Assembly: GCF_016918565.1 (NCBI RefSeq)
Contig: NZ_JAFFQD010000020.1
Coordinates: 30,800-94,799, forward strand
DNA: 64,000 nucleotides
Source of the DNA: Desulfogranum marinum
GTDB lineage: Bacteria; Desulfobacterota; Desulfobulbia; Desulfobulbales; Desulfobulbaceae
Direction: 5' to 3'
Below the pieces are notes generated by a model. The model made no database searches. It saw only the letters and a list, made by a program, of their open reading frames with translations, and was not told the origin of the DNA. How positions within the stretch are numbered: the first letter of the stretch is position 1; each line of letters starts with the position of its first letter. Made by a program: the position numbers and the translations under genes. Shown here piece by piece: positions 8,539 through 17,556 of this stretch.

Positions 8539-8883
8539 CTAGCTGACAGTGTTAACGAGATTGCCTCTAATTTCCTGCAAGTGTTTGGTAAGATTTAACA
8601 GCTCTTCCGCTGGGATCTGTCTAATAATCTCATCGGTCTCATTGTCCATAATCTTTACCACTAGTTCGTTGGCTGTATCATCCCGTTCAAAGCGAACACT
8701 ATATATACCATCTTCAGTAAGGGCATTTATCTGGTTGAGAAGTTCTTCGGGTTGGACTTGGGGTTCTTTGTTGTCGACCTGGGGCTGTTGTTCGATTTCC
8801 TGGCGTTGCTTTTCGACTTTTTGGACAGGCTCGTTGACTCGGGGTGGGGAAGCTGTTGCAGCACCGATTGTTTCGATCATCAT
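8539..8883 (-). CDS. flaG: FlaG family protein
   Basis: This 114-residue protein has a Gln/Pro-rich N-terminal half and a C-terminal FlaG domain: YSVRFERDDTANELVVKIMD then ETDEIIRQIPAEELL. FlaG proteins are linked to filament length and are normally encoded beside fliD, as here. GGAGG lies 8 nt before the first of two adjacent ATG codons. It starts about 50 bp beyond the hairpin that ends the upstream flagellin unit. No sigma-28-like promoter was recognised in the short gap, so read-through from the flagellin gene is possible. Confidence 0.9.
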   Translation of the reverse strand: MMIETIGAATASPPRVNEPVQKVEKQRQEIEQQPQVDNKEPQVQPEELLNQINALTEDGIYSVRFERDDTANELVVKIMDNETDEIIRQIPAEELLNLTKHLQEIRGNLVNTVS

Positions 8884-8900
8884 GATATGTACCTCCGTGT

Positions 8901-8928
8901 ATGTATACTATGAATGTTATGTATACTA
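8901..8928. repeat. Short direct repeat upstream of flaG
   Basis: The 10-mer ATGTATACTA occurs at 8901-8910 and again at 8919-8928. Each copy contains the palindrome GTATAC. It lies between the flagellin terminator and flaG. A paired regulator site is conceivable, but nothing here identifies a binding protein. Confidence 0.3.
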
Positions 8929-8933
8929 CCAGA

Positions 8934-8966
8934 TTCAGAAGGAACCCGATAAGGGTTCCTTCTGAA
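8934..8966 (-). terminator. Hairpin terminator after flagellin gene 2
   Basis: A perfect 14-bp stem (TTCAGAAGGAACCC with GGGTTCCTTCTGAA) encloses a 5-nt loop, 9 bp beyond the flagellin stop codon on the minus strand. It lacks a strong U-tract, so it may act partly as an mRNA 3'-end stabiliser and let some transcription through into flaG. Confidence 0.65.
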
Positions 8967-8975
8967 AAGGCATCA

Positions 8976-10541
8976 TTAACCGAGCAGACTCAGAGCCAAT
9001 TGCGGCGCCTGGTTGGCCTGGGCAAGGATGGATACACCAGCCTGCTGCAGGATGTTCTGCTTGGTCATGTTGGAGGTTTCCTGGGCGATATCCGCATCCA
9101 GGATTCGGGAACGTGCTGCAGAGAGGTTTTCACTTACATTCTGCAGGTTGGCGATAGTGGACTCAAAACGGTTTTGAATCGCACCAAGGTCACCACGTGA
9201 ACTGTCGATGGAGGACAGTGCTGCGTCGATAGCAAGGATTGCATCGTTGGCCCCTTCTACATCCGTGATGTCCAAAGTGGCTATTGAATCAGAGGTATCG
9301 ACATTGAGAACTGCCGTGGCTTGCCCAAGAGCTGCCTGCCCGTTTGCGTTGAGTGTGATTGTTTCGCTTGACTGAAGAGTTACTTGACCTCTGAAAGCTT
9401 GGTCATTTGTACCTGTAGCAGTACCTGCAGTGGTGAAGGAAGAAAATACAGTACTCATCGCGAGATTGGTGCCGGTGGTTGCGTCCTGGTTTGCGGCAAA
9501 ATCCTCGTCGATAATTATGTCTCGTCCATCTTCAGCTTGCAGTTGAAGATTACCATCACTTTTAATAGTAGCAGTAACACCTGTATCGCTAGTTTTATCG
9601 TTAATAAAGGTAACCATATCGCTCAATGATATTGTTTCACCATTCGTCATTGCGTTGGATGTGATTGATTCTCCATTTATACTAAGTGAATAGGTTAAAG
9701 TATCAAGAGGATCTACAATTCCACTTGCAGCAGATGCAAACAGTCCTGCGCCTTCATTGGCAAATGATTGAGTGTTGTCTGCAGTGGCCGTGACCCCGTC
9801 AATATCACTTGCATTAATCGACTGAGCTTTTGCATAAGCACTTGAATCAGTTAACCCCGCAGCAGCGTTAACAGCTGTTGTAGCCTGTACGGCTGAGCCA
9901 TTGATAGTCAAGGTATTTGCTGCTAAAGCGGCATCGCTAACACCTGCGTAGTTTGCGTAGGAAGCAGTAGCGCCAGCAGCACCACCTGTACCCGCGCTTT
10001 GGGTTGCTGTACCTGCTTCATTTACCACTGATCCAACTTGGCTTGCGCGCGCACCTGCAATGGTAAAAGAAATGTTCTGGTTTGCATTTGCTCCGACGTG
10101 GAAATTTGCCCCAGTAAAATTACCATCAAGGAGTGTTTTTCCATTGAACTGGGTTGTAGTGGCAATCCTATCCATTTCGCTGATCAATTGATCAACCTCA
10201 GCTTGGAGGGATTTTCTGTCGGATGCGCTATTTGTATCATTAGCAGACTGTACAGATAACTCGCGCATACGTTGCAAGATATTCGTACTTTCCTGCATTG
10301 CACCTTCAGCGGTCTGCGCTAAAGAAATACCGTCGTTGGCGTTACGTGTAGCCTGATTAAGGCCGCGAATTTGGGCGGTCATGCGATCGGAAATCGCAAG
10401 ACCAGCTGCATCGTCCTTTGCAGAGTTGATCCGAAGACCAGATGAGAGACGCTGCATGGACTTGTTAAGGTTACCTTGACTTGCGCCCAGGTTACGTTGT
10501 GCGTTGAGAGATGCTACGTTTGTGTTGATTGATATTGCCAT
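8976..10541 (-). CDS. Flagellin (second copy, 521 residues)
   Basis: This is a filament subunit. The D0/D1 N-terminus is canonical ([14 protein letters not shown], then [20 protein letters not shown]), and the C-terminus ends [20 protein letters not shown], then [22 protein letters not shown]. The variable surface domain (about residues 165-420) is Ala/Thr/Ser-rich and differs from that of the flagellin at 11002-12441. GGAGGAAT precedes the ATG. It has its own long leader and candidate promoter (10716-10743) and its own terminator, so it is probably a separate transcript. Which copy is the major filament protein cannot be told. Confidence 0.96.
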   Translation of the reverse strand: MAISINTNVASLNAQRNLGASQGNLNKSMQRLSSGLRINSAKDDAAGLAISDRMTAQIRGLNQATRNANDGISLAQTAEGAMQESTNILQRMRELSVQSANDTNSASDRKSLQAEVDQLISEMDRIATTTQFNGKTLLDGNFTGANFHVGANANQNISFTIAGARASQVGSVVNEAGTATQSAGTGGAAGATASYANYAGVSDAALAANTLTINGSAVQATTAVNAAAGLTDSSAYAKAQSINASDIDGVTATADNTQSFANEGAGLFASAASGIVDPLDTLTYSLSINGESITSNAMTNGETISLSDMVTFINDKTSDTGVTATIKSDGNLQLQAEDGRDIIIDEDFAANQDATTGTNLAMSTVFSSFTTAGTATGTNDQAFRGQVTLQSSETITLNANGQAALGQATAVLNVDTSDSIATLDITDVEGANDAILAIDAALSSIDSSRGDLGAIQNRFESTIANLQNVSENLSAARSRILDADIAQETSNMTKQNILQQAGVSILAQANQAPQLALSLLG

Positions 10542-10715
10542 GATATTCCTCCGTGAATATTAAATAGGCTTATGTTACTTAGTCTGGCATCCTTGCCATG
10601 TATATTTTATTGCTGTTAGATTTTTTCGCTGACTAGCGCCTCCATTGCGTTTGAATCGTATATACCTGGTTTTTTTTTATGCAAAATTTTGGGACGTCAT
10701 TTTCCCTTATTGTAT

Positions 10716-10743
10716 CTATCGAACTGCCTTGAAAGAATCTTTA
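10716..10743 (-). promoter_or_regulatory. Candidate sigma-28-like promoter of flagellin gene 2
   Basis: On the minus strand TAAA (10740-10743) is followed after 16 nt by TTCGATAG (10716-10723), matching the E. coli sigma-28 -10 GCCGATAA at five of eight positions. The 16-nt spacing is the same as at the stronger sigma-28-like sites in this window. It predicts a leader of about 170 nt. Confidence 0.4.
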
Positions 10744-10948
10744 GGTTTTTTTAAAAAAAAATTATTGCCATGACCCCAATATTACCTCAGGACGATTGCC
10801 GATTAGAGCTATCTTCTTGATATAATAGGCTCTTTCTGAATCAGGGGTGACTTGCATATCTTTTTCTTTTTTTGTTTTTTGGAGTACCGATGCAAACCTT
10901 TGATAACGAAAGGTAACAATTTTCATCTGCAAACCTCGTGTATATTAT

Positions 10949-10979
10949 ATCCGGGAATGACGAGAGGCCATTCCCGGAT
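10949..10979 (-). terminator. Hairpin terminator after flagellin gene 1
   Basis: An 11-bp perfect stem (ATCCGGGAATG with CATTCCCGGAT) with a 9-nt loop lies 22 bp beyond the flagellin 1 stop codon on the minus strand. The downstream sequence is AT-rich but not a pure U-tract. Confidence 0.65.
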
Positions 10980-11001
10980 GGATGATTACTTGATGAGCTC
11001 T

Positions 11002-12441
11002 TTATCCCTGAAGCAACTGGAGAGCCAACTGCGGTGTCTGGTTGGCCTGGGTAAGGATGGAAACGCCAGCCTGCTGCAGGATATTGGACCTGGTCATTTC
11101 CGAAGTTTCCTGGGCAATATCTGCATCACGGATACGGGAGCGTGCTGCGGTAAGGTTTTCAGCTACATTTTGAAGGTTGGAGATGGTGGATTCAAACCGG
11201 TTCTGCACAGCTCCCAGCTTACCACGGCTGGAGTCCACCGAACTGAGTGCGGCATCGATACGAAGCATGGCCTCATTGGCACCGGTAAGGGTGGTGATGT
11301 CGATTACATCGATGCCCTTGGTGGAGTCAACTGTATGGGAAGTGGTAGTACCAAATCCTATGCTGGCAGTTGTACCGCCTAAATCAATGGACTCGGTCGC
11401 GGACAAGGTAATTGTTCCTCTTTGGGTAGTGTCTGCAATAACATCTGCGGAGGAACCTGCGTCGGCTATTACAATGTTTCTTCCGTCTTCTGCTGTCAAT
11501 ACGAGTTCTCTTGTTGTTACATCGTATGTTGCTGTTACTCCTGTTTCTCCGGCATTACCATTAATTCCAGAGACCATATCCGCATAATTAACAGCTACGG
11601 CAGCGCCGGTTGTGTTGGGCTGGCTGTAGACAGTTTTGCCATTAACAGTCAGGGTGTAATTTCCCGTAGTCGCCGGGACAGTTGGAGGCGTTGCATTTAA
11701 GGTTGTGGTAGAAGTTGTTTTCGCATCAACGGTTAGCCCGAAGATACTCGAGTCCCTGATAGCCTCTGCCTTTGCATAGGCTGAGTCCTCGGCCCTGTAT
11801 GTATCACCTGTAATTGCATAATCCGCACTGGATGCAATGGCTTTGGCTGTTCCATCGGTGCCCACAGTGATGGTTATATCGTTGGCCACATTGGCATCTA
11901 CGGCAGTATCGCCAATGGCGGTTGTGATATGACCGATCTCGTCAGCTTCTATGCCGTCGATATCAAAGCTTATTGCATCACCTGGGTTGGGACCGACCTG
12001 GAACGCCTGCCCCACATAGGAGCCGTCGAGGATTTTGAGGCCATTAAAGGTGGTTGTCTTGGCAATGCGGTCGAGTTCGGAGATGAGCTGGTCCACCTCT
12101 TCCTGCAAGGAGCGGCGGTCGGATGCCGAGTTAGTCGCGTTCGCAGCTTGGACAGACAATTCGCGGATACGCTGCAGCAGGTTGGTAGATTCCTGCATGG
12201 CTCCTTCTGCGGTCTGGGCAAGGGAAATGCCGTCGTTTGCGTTACGGGCTGCCTGGTTGAGTCCGCGGATCTGGGAAGTCATCCTGTCGGAGATGGCAAG
12301 CCCCGCCGCGTCGTCTTTGGCGGAGTTAATACGGAGACCCGAAGACAGCCTCTGCATAGAGGTGTTCAGGTCGAGCTGGGAATTGGCGAGATTGCGTTGG
12401 GCATTCAAAGAGCCGATGTTCGTATTGATCGTTAAAGCCAT
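11002..12441 (-). CDS. fliC: Flagellin (first copy, 479 residues)
   Basis: This is a filament subunit with the conserved ends [34 protein letters not shown] and, at the C-terminus, [20 protein letters not shown]. The central domain (about residues 165-370) is Thr/Ala-rich and unlike that of the second flagellin. It has a monocistronic layout: the fliW terminator lies upstream, a sigma-28-like promoter at 12550-12577 and a hairpin at 10949-10979. The roughly 100-nt leader carries several GGA triplets, including the ribosome binding site GGAGGA, which suggests CsrA repression. csrA and fliW are the next genes upstream. Confidence 0.96.
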   Translation of the reverse strand: MALTINTNIGSLNAQRNLANSQLDLNTSMQRLSSGLRINSAKDDAAGLAISDRMTSQIRGLNQAARNANDGISLAQTAEGAMQESTNLLQRIRELSVQAANATNSASDRRSLQEEVDQLISELDRIAKTTTFNGLKILDGSYVGQAFQVGPNPGDAISFDIDGIEADEIGHITTAIGDTAVDANVANDITITVGTDGTAKAIASSADYAITGDTYRAEDSAYAKAEAIRDSSIFGLTVDAKTTSTTTLNATPPTVPATTGNYTLTVNGKTVYSQPNTTGAAVAVNYADMVSGINGNAGETGVTATYDVTTRELVLTAEDGRNIVIADAGSSADVIADTTQRGTITLSATESIDLGGTTASIGFGTTTSHTVDSTKGIDVIDITTLTGANEAMLRIDAALSSVDSSRGKLGAVQNRFESTISNLQNVAENLTAARSRIRDADIAQETSEMTRSNILQQAGVSILTQANQTPQLALQLLQG

Positions 12442-12446
12442 GGTAA

Positions 12447-12489
12447 TCCTCCATGAAATTCTTAGCCTCGGTCGTCCACTGACTTATCC
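12447..12489 (-). promoter_or_regulatory. Candidate CsrA-binding leader of flagellin 1
   Basis: On the minus strand, GGA triplets (the CsrA core) occur at 12487-12489, 12475-12477, 12450-12452 and 12447-12449. The last two form the Shine-Dalgarno sequence. In Bacillus, CsrA blocks hag translation by binding such sites and FliW relieves it. The same logic is inferred here from the adjacent csrA-fliW pair; binding has not been shown. Confidence 0.45.
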
Positions 12490-12549
12490 TTCGGCTAACG
12501 ATACAAACGTAACAACTCTCTCAATGCATCTTTGTCTCTCTCAGTCTTC

Positions 12550-12577
12550 TTTTCGGTTTATAGGCGGGAACAGTTAA
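12550..12577 (-). promoter_or_regulatory. Candidate sigma-28-like promoter of flagellin 1
   Basis: On the minus strand TTAA (12574-12577) is followed after 16 nt by ACCGAAAA (12550-12557), six of eight matches to GCCGATAA. The same -10 octamer and spacer occur upstream of the flgM operon at 17557-17584. The predicted start near 12543 gives a leader of about 100 nt. Confidence 0.5.
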
Positions 12578-12589
12578 GTGTTTTTTGAG

Positions 12590-12630
12590 AAAAAATAAAA
12601 AAAGCCGCCATCTCAAAGGAGAAGGCGGCT
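12590..12630 (-). terminator. Rho-independent terminator after fliW
   Basis: The stem AGCCGCC/GGCGGCT (12603-12609 with 12624-12630) continues past one A-A mismatch into TCTC/GAGA around a 4-nt loop. On the minus strand it is followed by a long U-rich tract (12590-12602). It lies 27 bp after the fliW stop and separates csrA-fliW from the flagellin unit. Confidence 0.85.
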
Positions 12631-12656
12631 AACGTGTAACTAATAAATATAAGGTG

Positions 12657-13085
12657 CTATTTCTTTATCTCCGGAAGCGGCGTTTGGGTATCGTAGTTGC
12701 CGTCTTCCAGCACCACCTGCAGGGCAAGACTGGTGTCTGGCGAGTAAATAATAGGACCGGCCAGGTTAAGAGTTATTTTTTTATCCTGGTCTACGCTGAC
12801 GATACTTAACACAAAATATTTATCATTTTCTTTAATTTTTAATTTTTCTCTTTCCCCTTTGTCAGGAGCGATGGCGTAGTCGAGAAAGAAGTTGGTTGGA
12901 TCAGTTACCGGACAGGCAAAGGCAGGATCATCAACACTTTGGATCCAGAAGAGCGGACCCTCTTTTTTATTGGGAATGACAAGGAAGTTTTTTAAATCCT
13001 TCAGTCCGATTAGTCCTTCCGGAAAATGAATAACATTTGCAGGGTCAAATTCTATTTCTCCGAAGCGAGTCTGTATAGTTTTCAT
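12657..13085 (-). CDS. fliW: Flagellar assembly factor FliW
   Basis: This is a 142-residue FliW, the CsrA antagonist that is itself titrated by free flagellin and so couples flagellin synthesis to export. Family strings are [37 protein letters not shown] and [12 protein letters not shown]. Its ATG overlaps the csrA stop by 4 nt (ATGA), so the two antagonists are co-translated. A strong terminator follows. The next gene downstream is flagellin 1, the expected target of the circuit. Confidence 0.95.
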   Translation of the reverse strand: MKTIQTRFGEIEFDPANVIHFPEGLIGLKDLKNFLVIPNKKEGPLFWIQSVDDPAFACPVTDPTNFFLDYAIAPDKGEREKLKIKENDKYFVLSIVSVDQDKKITLNLAGPIIYSPDTSLALQVVLEDGNYDTQTPLPEIKK

Positions 13086-13324
13086 TTTTTCACTTTCCTG
13101 CTTGCAAGCTCATCACTAAGGATATCAAGGTCTGCCATATCCCACCTTGCCGCTTCAATATTTTCCTCACGAATGCGGTCGTAGACTTCCTGCCGATAAA
13201 TTTTGGTTTCCCGGGGAGCGTCAATCCCGATACGGACCCCCCCACTTTTCATTTCAATGATTTTGACGGTAATATTGTCACCAATAACAATACCTTCACC
13301 GGCTTTTCTGGTCAGCACCAGCAT
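13082..13324 (-). CDS. csrA: Carbon storage regulator CsrA
   Basis: This 80-residue RNA-binding repressor begins [20 protein letters not shown], the canonical CsrA N-terminus, and contains [24 protein letters not shown]. The start is the ATG at 13322-13324. A longer frame with 25 extra residues is not supported, because CsrA always begins at MLVL and an AGGTG lies just upstream. It carries about 20 residues beyond the usual 60-residue core ([20 protein letters not shown]), as in CsrA proteins of FliW-containing bacteria. It overlaps fliW by 4 nt. Confidence 0.95.
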   Translation of the reverse strand: MLVLTRKAGEGIVIGDNITVKIIEMKSGGVRIGIDAPRETKIYRQEVYDRIREENIEAARWDMADLDILSDELASRKVKK

Positions 13325-13510
13325 GTCTGCACCTATGATTTTTCCGGAAAAATCTATCCAGAGGGGAAGAATTGAGGACTGTCCTTTCATAGGAAGCAAT
13401 CAGTACAGATGAAAGATAGATCACCTGTAACTGATTATTTCAACGTCCATATGTTCAATATTGTGTAAACTGCTCGAAAAAGCAAGTGTTTTTAGTCGGT
13501 TCTATAAGGG

Positions 13511-14509
13511 TTAGATAAAATCGAGAATGGAAAGTTGGGAAACCTTGGAGGTTATACTCAGAGCCGCCTGGAAGGCGGTTTCTTGTTGCACGATATCATT
13601 GAATACCTCGATGGCGTCTGCGTCCTCATAGCGGGATAACACCTGTTTGAGGTCGATCTGTGCCTCTTCTTGGTGGATCATGGCGGTTTCTACTCGCTTT
13701 GCTCTGTTGCCAAGTTGTGAACGAAGCCTACGGTTTTGCTCGGCTGCGCCATCAAGGTCTTGGAGGCTGGTCTGCATTGCCGCCTGGTCATTGGCGCGAA
13801 TAGCTTCTTCGGCCTGGGTGATTTCTGCAAACAGGTCAAACCTCCCGGCATCAATACCATTCACCGCGTTGCCTGTAGGGTCTGGTGGGTTGTAGGGTGG
13901 AGGATTCCAGTTTGTAGAACCTAAAAAAAGCTCATTGCCCGTGAGGTTGGCCTGCAGTTGTTCACCAGAGCTGATTTCAACAAAGGTGGCATTTTCGTCA
14001 CCAGCATACAACACGGGCCATGTTGTATGATCGTTGGCATCATACCCAGCTGCCGTATAAGATGTGTTGATGGTAAACGGTTTGCTGTCTTCCTGGTAGC
14101 CGCTAAAGATGTACTTCCCGTCAACATTCCCGTTTGCAGCATCAAGCATTTCCTGCTTGAGCTGTACCAGCTCATCAGCCAGCACTGTACGGTCCTCGTC
14201 ACTTAGGCTTCCATTCACTGCATTGACCATGATTTCCTTGGCCCGCTGCATGATGTTTTCGACATGCTCCAAGTGCCCATCGGTGGCTGCCATGATGTCG
14301 CCGGTTTTGCCCATTGTCTCCAGATAACGGTCGATGTTGCTGAGCTGCTTCCTGGTATTGAGTACAGGGCGGATGGCAGCCGGGTCATCAGAAGGATTGG
14401 ATAATTTTTTACCGGTTGCCCCTGTGGTGCGTAATTTTTCAAGATCAAGAGCTACGTCATTGAGCCGTGTACCGAGCATGCGGTAAGTGGTGCCTTGGGT
14501 TGCTTTCAT
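13511..14509 (-). CDS. flgL: Hook-filament junction protein FlgL (HAP3)
   Basis: This is a 332-residue junction protein between hook and filament. The flagellin-like N-terminus (TYRMLGTRLNDVALDLEKL, then KKLSNPSDDP) and C-terminal helix (VLSRYEDADAIEVFNDIVQQ, then TAFQAALSITSKVSQLSILDF) are characteristic. It starts 3 bp after the flgK stop, with an AAGGGG ribosome binding site, so the two are one unit. The gap to csrA (186 bp) shows no clear terminator. Confidence 0.95.
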   Translation of the reverse strand: MKATQGTTYRMLGTRLNDVALDLEKLRTTGATGKKLSNPSDDPAAIRPVLNTRKQLSNIDRYLETMGKTGDIMAATDGHLEHVENIMQRAKEIMVNAVNGSLSDEDRTVLADELVQLKQEMLDAANGNVDGKYIFSGYQEDSKPFTINTSYTAAGYDANDHTTWPVLYAGDENATFVEISSGEQLQANLTGNELFLGSTNWNPPPYNPPDPTGNAVNGIDAGRFDLFAEITQAEEAIRANDQAAMQTSLQDLDGAAEQNRRLRSQLGNRAKRVETAMIHQEEAQIDLKQVLSRYEDADAIEVFNDIVQQETAFQAALSITSKVSQLSILDFI

Positions 14510-14512
14510 CTT

Positions 14513-15925
14513 TTACCCCTTGAGCTGCAGCAGCGAATTCATCATTTCATCAACAGTGGAAAGAAACTTGGCCGACGATTGAAAACCACGTTGATATTGA
14601 ATAAGGTCAATCATTTCTTCTTCCAGAGAAACGCCGGAATACCCGTCACGCAGATTTTGCAATTGGACTGTGGTATCCTCTGCGCCTTTGAGCGCGAGGT
14701 CGTTTCTGCTTGCTTCAATGCCGACTGTGGAGACCATTTGGCTGAAGAAGGCATCATAGTTGCCATCGGTGCCTGTTACGTTATGGCTTGTTTCCAATGC
14801 TGCGATTTTGAGTGCGTTCTCGTTATCACCAGGGGCAGCCGTGTCCTGGCCGGCAGCAGCAATATAGCGACTGTCTGTAAAGGCAGTGGTGATGGACCTG
14901 CTGGCGCGAACGTCTGACGGCAGCGCTGTGATATCGGTGAAAAAGAATTGACCGGTGGTGGCGATATCCGTCGTAGGATCGATGAAGTACCCATCATCAT
15001 GGATATCGTTAACCGAAGAGGTGATGTCAATGGCAAGTGTATCAAGATCATCGTGCAACCCTTCCACAAAAACATCCCGCATTTCGTATATGCCGCGAAA
15101 CTCCCCACCCAGTTCCTCGCGGCTGATATCTTTGATGGTTCCGGCTATTTCGACCTGGAGTTCGACATTGGTGCCGGTGGTAACCGTTTGAATGGTCATG
15201 GCCGTATTGCCCTGGACCAGAGGTGTGCCCCCTGGTAGAACCACTGCGAGCATGCCAAGGTTATCACTGTATGTCTTCACGCCAAGGGTTTGCGAGAGGT
15301 CCTGAACCAGCAGATCCCGCTGGTCCCTGGCCGCATTGGCCTGCTGGCCGCCAATTTCTATCTGCCTGATTCTGTCGTTGAGCTTTGCAATTTCAGAGAT
15401 CTTTTCATTGAGCTGTTCTACCTCGCCGATAATTTCGGTGTTGAGGTTTTGGGTAATGGTGTTGAGCTCATCACTGACCTGACGAAAGGCATCACCCAGG
15501 AGTTGTCCACGCTGGAGCACCACGTCTCGTTCCACCGCTCCGCTTGGATTGGTCGTCAGCTCTTGCCAGGCGTCAAAAAAATCGTCAATTTCAGAGGCAA
15601 GATTGTCGTCCGATACATTGAAAATACGTTCGAGCTCCGATAGGGTGTTGGACCTGCCGGTTTCTTCACCAAAGGCAATATTACTTTCCTGGAGCTGGCG
15701 GCTGATAAAGGAACTGTAGTCCCGACTGACGTCGGATACGGTTACCCCCTGACCTATGAAGAAATCACCGAAATTGACCGCCGGGATCTGCATCAATTCG
15801 GCTCGTTGACGCGAATAGCCTTCGGTGTTGACGTTGGCAACGTTGTTGCCGACAATCTCGATGGATTTCTGGTTGGTGCTCAGGCTTGTTTTACCGGCAT
15901 TCAGAGCGTCAAGGAGTCCTGCCAT
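14513..15925 (-). CDS. flgK: Hook-associated protein FlgK (HAP1)
   Basis: This is a 470-residue first junction protein. The N-terminal rod/hook motif is KSIEIVGNNVANVNTEGYSR. The C-terminus has VSLEEEMIDLIQYQRGFQSS, then AKFLSTVDEMMNSLLQLKG. It is somewhat short for FlgK, so the surface domains are compact. A sigma-28-like promoter lies about 70 nt upstream (15995-16022), the standard arrangement for a late flagellar operon. It is followed closely by flgL. Confidence 0.95.
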   Translation of the reverse strand: MAGLLDALNAGKTSLSTNQKSIEIVGNNVANVNTEGYSRQRAELMQIPAVNFGDFFIGQGVTVSDVSRDYSSFISRQLQESNIAFGEETGRSNTLSELERIFNVSDDNLASEIDDFFDAWQELTTNPSGAVERDVVLQRGQLLGDAFRQVSDELNTITQNLNTEIIGEVEQLNEKISEIAKLNDRIRQIEIGGQQANAARDQRDLLVQDLSQTLGVKTYSDNLGMLAVVLPGGTPLVQGNTAMTIQTVTTGTNVELQVEIAGTIKDISREELGGEFRGIYEMRDVFVEGLHDDLDTLAIDITSSVNDIHDDGYFIDPTTDIATTGQFFFTDITALPSDVRASRSITTAFTDSRYIAAAGQDTAAPGDNENALKIAALETSHNVTGTDGNYDAFFSQMVSTVGIEASRNDLALKGAEDTTVQLQNLRDGYSGVSLEEEMIDLIQYQRGFQSSAKFLSTVDEMMNSLLQLKG

Positions 15926-16251
15926 GTTCGTATTCCTGGATATTGAGTAGTGTGAGTCAGTCCGTTGACGTGGTAAAATGATCCTCTATTTATAGTATCG
16001 GCACAAACCGAGAAAGAGTTTAGCTGAGAGCGTATGGTCTTTCTTTTTCAGCTGGGTGACAGGTGGACGGATCGCGGGTGAGTGAGGGGGCATACCATAA
16101 AGAGTTTGCTTGCGCTGTAACACCCAGTTTCTGAGCAAACCGAGTGCAAAGAAGAGGGCGGAGCAGCGGTAAAAGCCTGGGTGAGTTAGAAAGAGCTACA
16201 ACAGGGAAGGGCGATTAGCCCAGGAGTGACAGGAAGAAGGGGGAAAGCGGC
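15926..16251. other. 326-bp gap between flgN and flgK
   Basis: No gene is seen. It contains the sigma-28-like promoter of flgK (15995-16022). A weak inverted repeat (GTTTGCT at 16104-16110 and AGCAAAC at 16134-16140) could be a minor terminator for the flgM-flgN unit. The rest is G-rich on the plus strand without a reading frame of note. Confidence 0.65.
15995..16022 (-). promoter_or_regulatory. Sigma-28-like promoter of flgK-flgL
   Basis: On the minus strand TAAA (16019-16022) is followed after 16 nt by GCCGATAC (15995-16002), seven of eight matches to the FliA -10 consensus. It is the best sigma-28 site in the window and predicts a leader of about 60-70 nt before flgK. Confidence 0.75.
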
Positions 16252-16605
16252 TTAAATCCTACCGGAAAGCAGGCGACCGTTCATGGCGGTGTTGTTGGTT
16301 GCACCGGTCTGGCCGTAGGTTGTAGGGACTGTTTTTCGACCAAAAAATTCCATGGTCTCTTGGATCCAATTCAGTGTTGCGCGGAATAGGAAGGCATTGC
16401 GTCTGTTTTCATCGCTGATCTCACGGGCAAGAGCTTGATCGTCCGGATGCAGTTTTTCGACAACCTGCAAGGTTTGCAGGATTGCTTGTTTTTGTGCCAT
16501 GTCATGGGCCATGGCCTGCATATCAAGCTGTTTTGCATGTTCTCGTTCGTTGTGGATAGTTTCTCGCAACTGCATGAGCAACTCTCGAACCGATTCGCGG
16601 GTCAT
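16252..16605 (-). CDS. flgN: FlgN-like export chaperone
   Basis: This 117-residue helical protein has the size and charge pattern of FlgN, the chaperone for FlgK and FlgL: long helices with LLMQLRETIHNEREHAKQLD, then a C-terminal RNAFLFRATLNWIQETMEFF. FlgN_like proteins usually lie between flgM and flgK, and this gene does. The flgM stop and its start share one base, indicating translational coupling. Confidence 0.8.
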   Translation of the reverse strand: MTRESVRELLMQLRETIHNEREHAKQLDMQAMAHDMAQKQAILQTLQVVEKLHPDDQALAREISDENRRNAFLFRATLNWIQETMEFFGRKTVPTTYGQTGATNNTAMNGRLLSGRI

Positions 16606-16895
16606 TATCGTCCCTCAACTAAGAATTTAAGCAGGCTGGAAGCGACTTTGTCCAGTTCAGGCTCGTAAGTACCATTTGCTACCTGAGCTTTGAGTTCTTC
16701 AACACGGGCGGCCCGTTCGCTTTTGGAAACATCACTGGTGCTGGTTGCTTCACTCGCTCCCTTGAGAGCAGAAGAAAACGATGCGCCTTGTGCGTTGTCA
16801 GCTTTGCCGGATTTTTGCGTTTCACCGGTGCGATTGATTTTGTTGACACCGCCTATTTGTGCCATACCTCTGACTCCAAAAAATTCCACTGTCAT
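16605..16895 (-). CDS. flgM: Anti-sigma-28 factor FlgM
   Basis: This is a 96-residue FlgM, the anti-sigma factor that holds FliA inactive until it is exported through the completed hook. The N-terminal half is disordered and Ser/Gly-rich. The C-terminal helix holds the sigma-binding region: RVEELKAQVANGTYEPELDKVASSLLKFL. I chose the ATG at 16893-16895, six bases after AGGTG; a GTG at 16904 or an ATG at 16865 (GGAG 8 nt before it) are possible. It is transcribed with the preceding hypothetical gene and flgN from a sigma-28-like promoter, giving the usual negative feedback. Confidence 0.9.
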   Translation of the reverse strand: MTVEFFGVRGMAQIGGVNKINRTGETQKSGKADNAQGASFSSALKGASEATSTSDVSKSERAARVEELKAQVANGTYEPELDKVASSLLKFLVEGR

Positions 16896-16910
16896 CACGT
16901 TCACCTGATG

Positions 16911-17483
16911 TTATTGTTCAACCACAGTTTTGGACTCAGCTACCCAGCTGTCGAGCTTTTCCATAACCGCATCGTAAGTTGCATAGGAGATGTCTGGGAG
17001 CCACCCACCAAACGCTTCAAGCGCTTGGTCAAATCCGTTATTAATGCCTTCCTTTATGGCATCGATTCGGGATGGATCTCCGCCGGCAACTCCAACTGCG
17101 AACTGGAAAATTCGATCTGAGGTTTTTTCTACACCAAAATACCCGTCATCCGCAACCAATTCTTCGGCTGCTTCAGGGGTGATGGTGGCGATGTCAATCT
17201 CAATATCGCCGGCCAATACCTTGGTGTTAATGCCTTGTTCTTTCAGCAGGTTGGCTACCAGGTTTTGCAGCAAACCAAACTTGTCTCCTAGTCTGTTATC
17301 GACTCTCATGTCGGTAGAGTAGGTGATTGCCGACGAGGATTCACTCTCAATGGATACAGCGTCCATCGAGCCGGACTGCTTGCCGCTTTCGTCGCTTTGC
17401 TTGGTAGAGCTAGCTTCCATGCGGTAATTCCGGTGAGTGTGAATCGCACTGTGCAATTGATTGTGGCTTACACTGTCTATCAT
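16911..17483 (-). CDS. Hypothetical protein, first gene of the flgM operon
   Basis: This is a 190-residue protein without signal peptide or membrane segment. The first 55 residues are polar and Ser-rich. The folded part (about 60-190) includes LLQNLVANLLKEQGINTKVL, TITPEAAEELVADDGYFGVE and GINNGFDQALEAFGGWLPDI. It resembles the DUF5610-type proteins found in some flagellar loci, but I am not sure. It has a good GGAGG ribosome binding site, a sigma-28-like promoter at 17557-17584, and lies 15 bp upstream of flgM. It is therefore probably expressed late and may be a motility accessory protein. Confidence 0.7.
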   Translation of the reverse strand: MIDSVSHNQLHSAIHTHRNYRMEASSTKQSDESGKQSGSMDAVSIESESSSAITYSTDMRVDNRLGDKFGLLQNLVANLLKEQGINTKVLAGDIEIDIATITPEAAEELVADDGYFGVEKTSDRIFQFAVGVAGGDPSRIDAIKEGINNGFDQALEAFGGWLPDISYATYDAVMEKLDSWVAESKTVVEQ

Positions 17484-17556
17484 TTCCCTGCCTCCCTGCA
17501 GTTTGTTGCGACTCGTCCTTGGCCGCAGTACAGATTTTTTCTTTTCTGTACTCTTC

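Larger units (their letters stand above)
10542..11001. other. 460-bp intergenic region between the two flagellin genes
   Basis: No convincing gene is present. The region holds the hairpin after flagellin 1 (10949-10979), a candidate sigma-28-like promoter for flagellin 2 (10716-10743) and AT-rich leader sequence with T/A runs near 10745-10770. A short palindrome TGGCATCCTTGCCA at about 10586-10599 lies in the leader. Confidence 0.7.

Noticed and set aside
13325..13399. A 25-residue N-terminal extension of CsrA
   Set aside because: All CsrA proteins start at MLVLTRK, and a ribosome binding site precedes that ATG.
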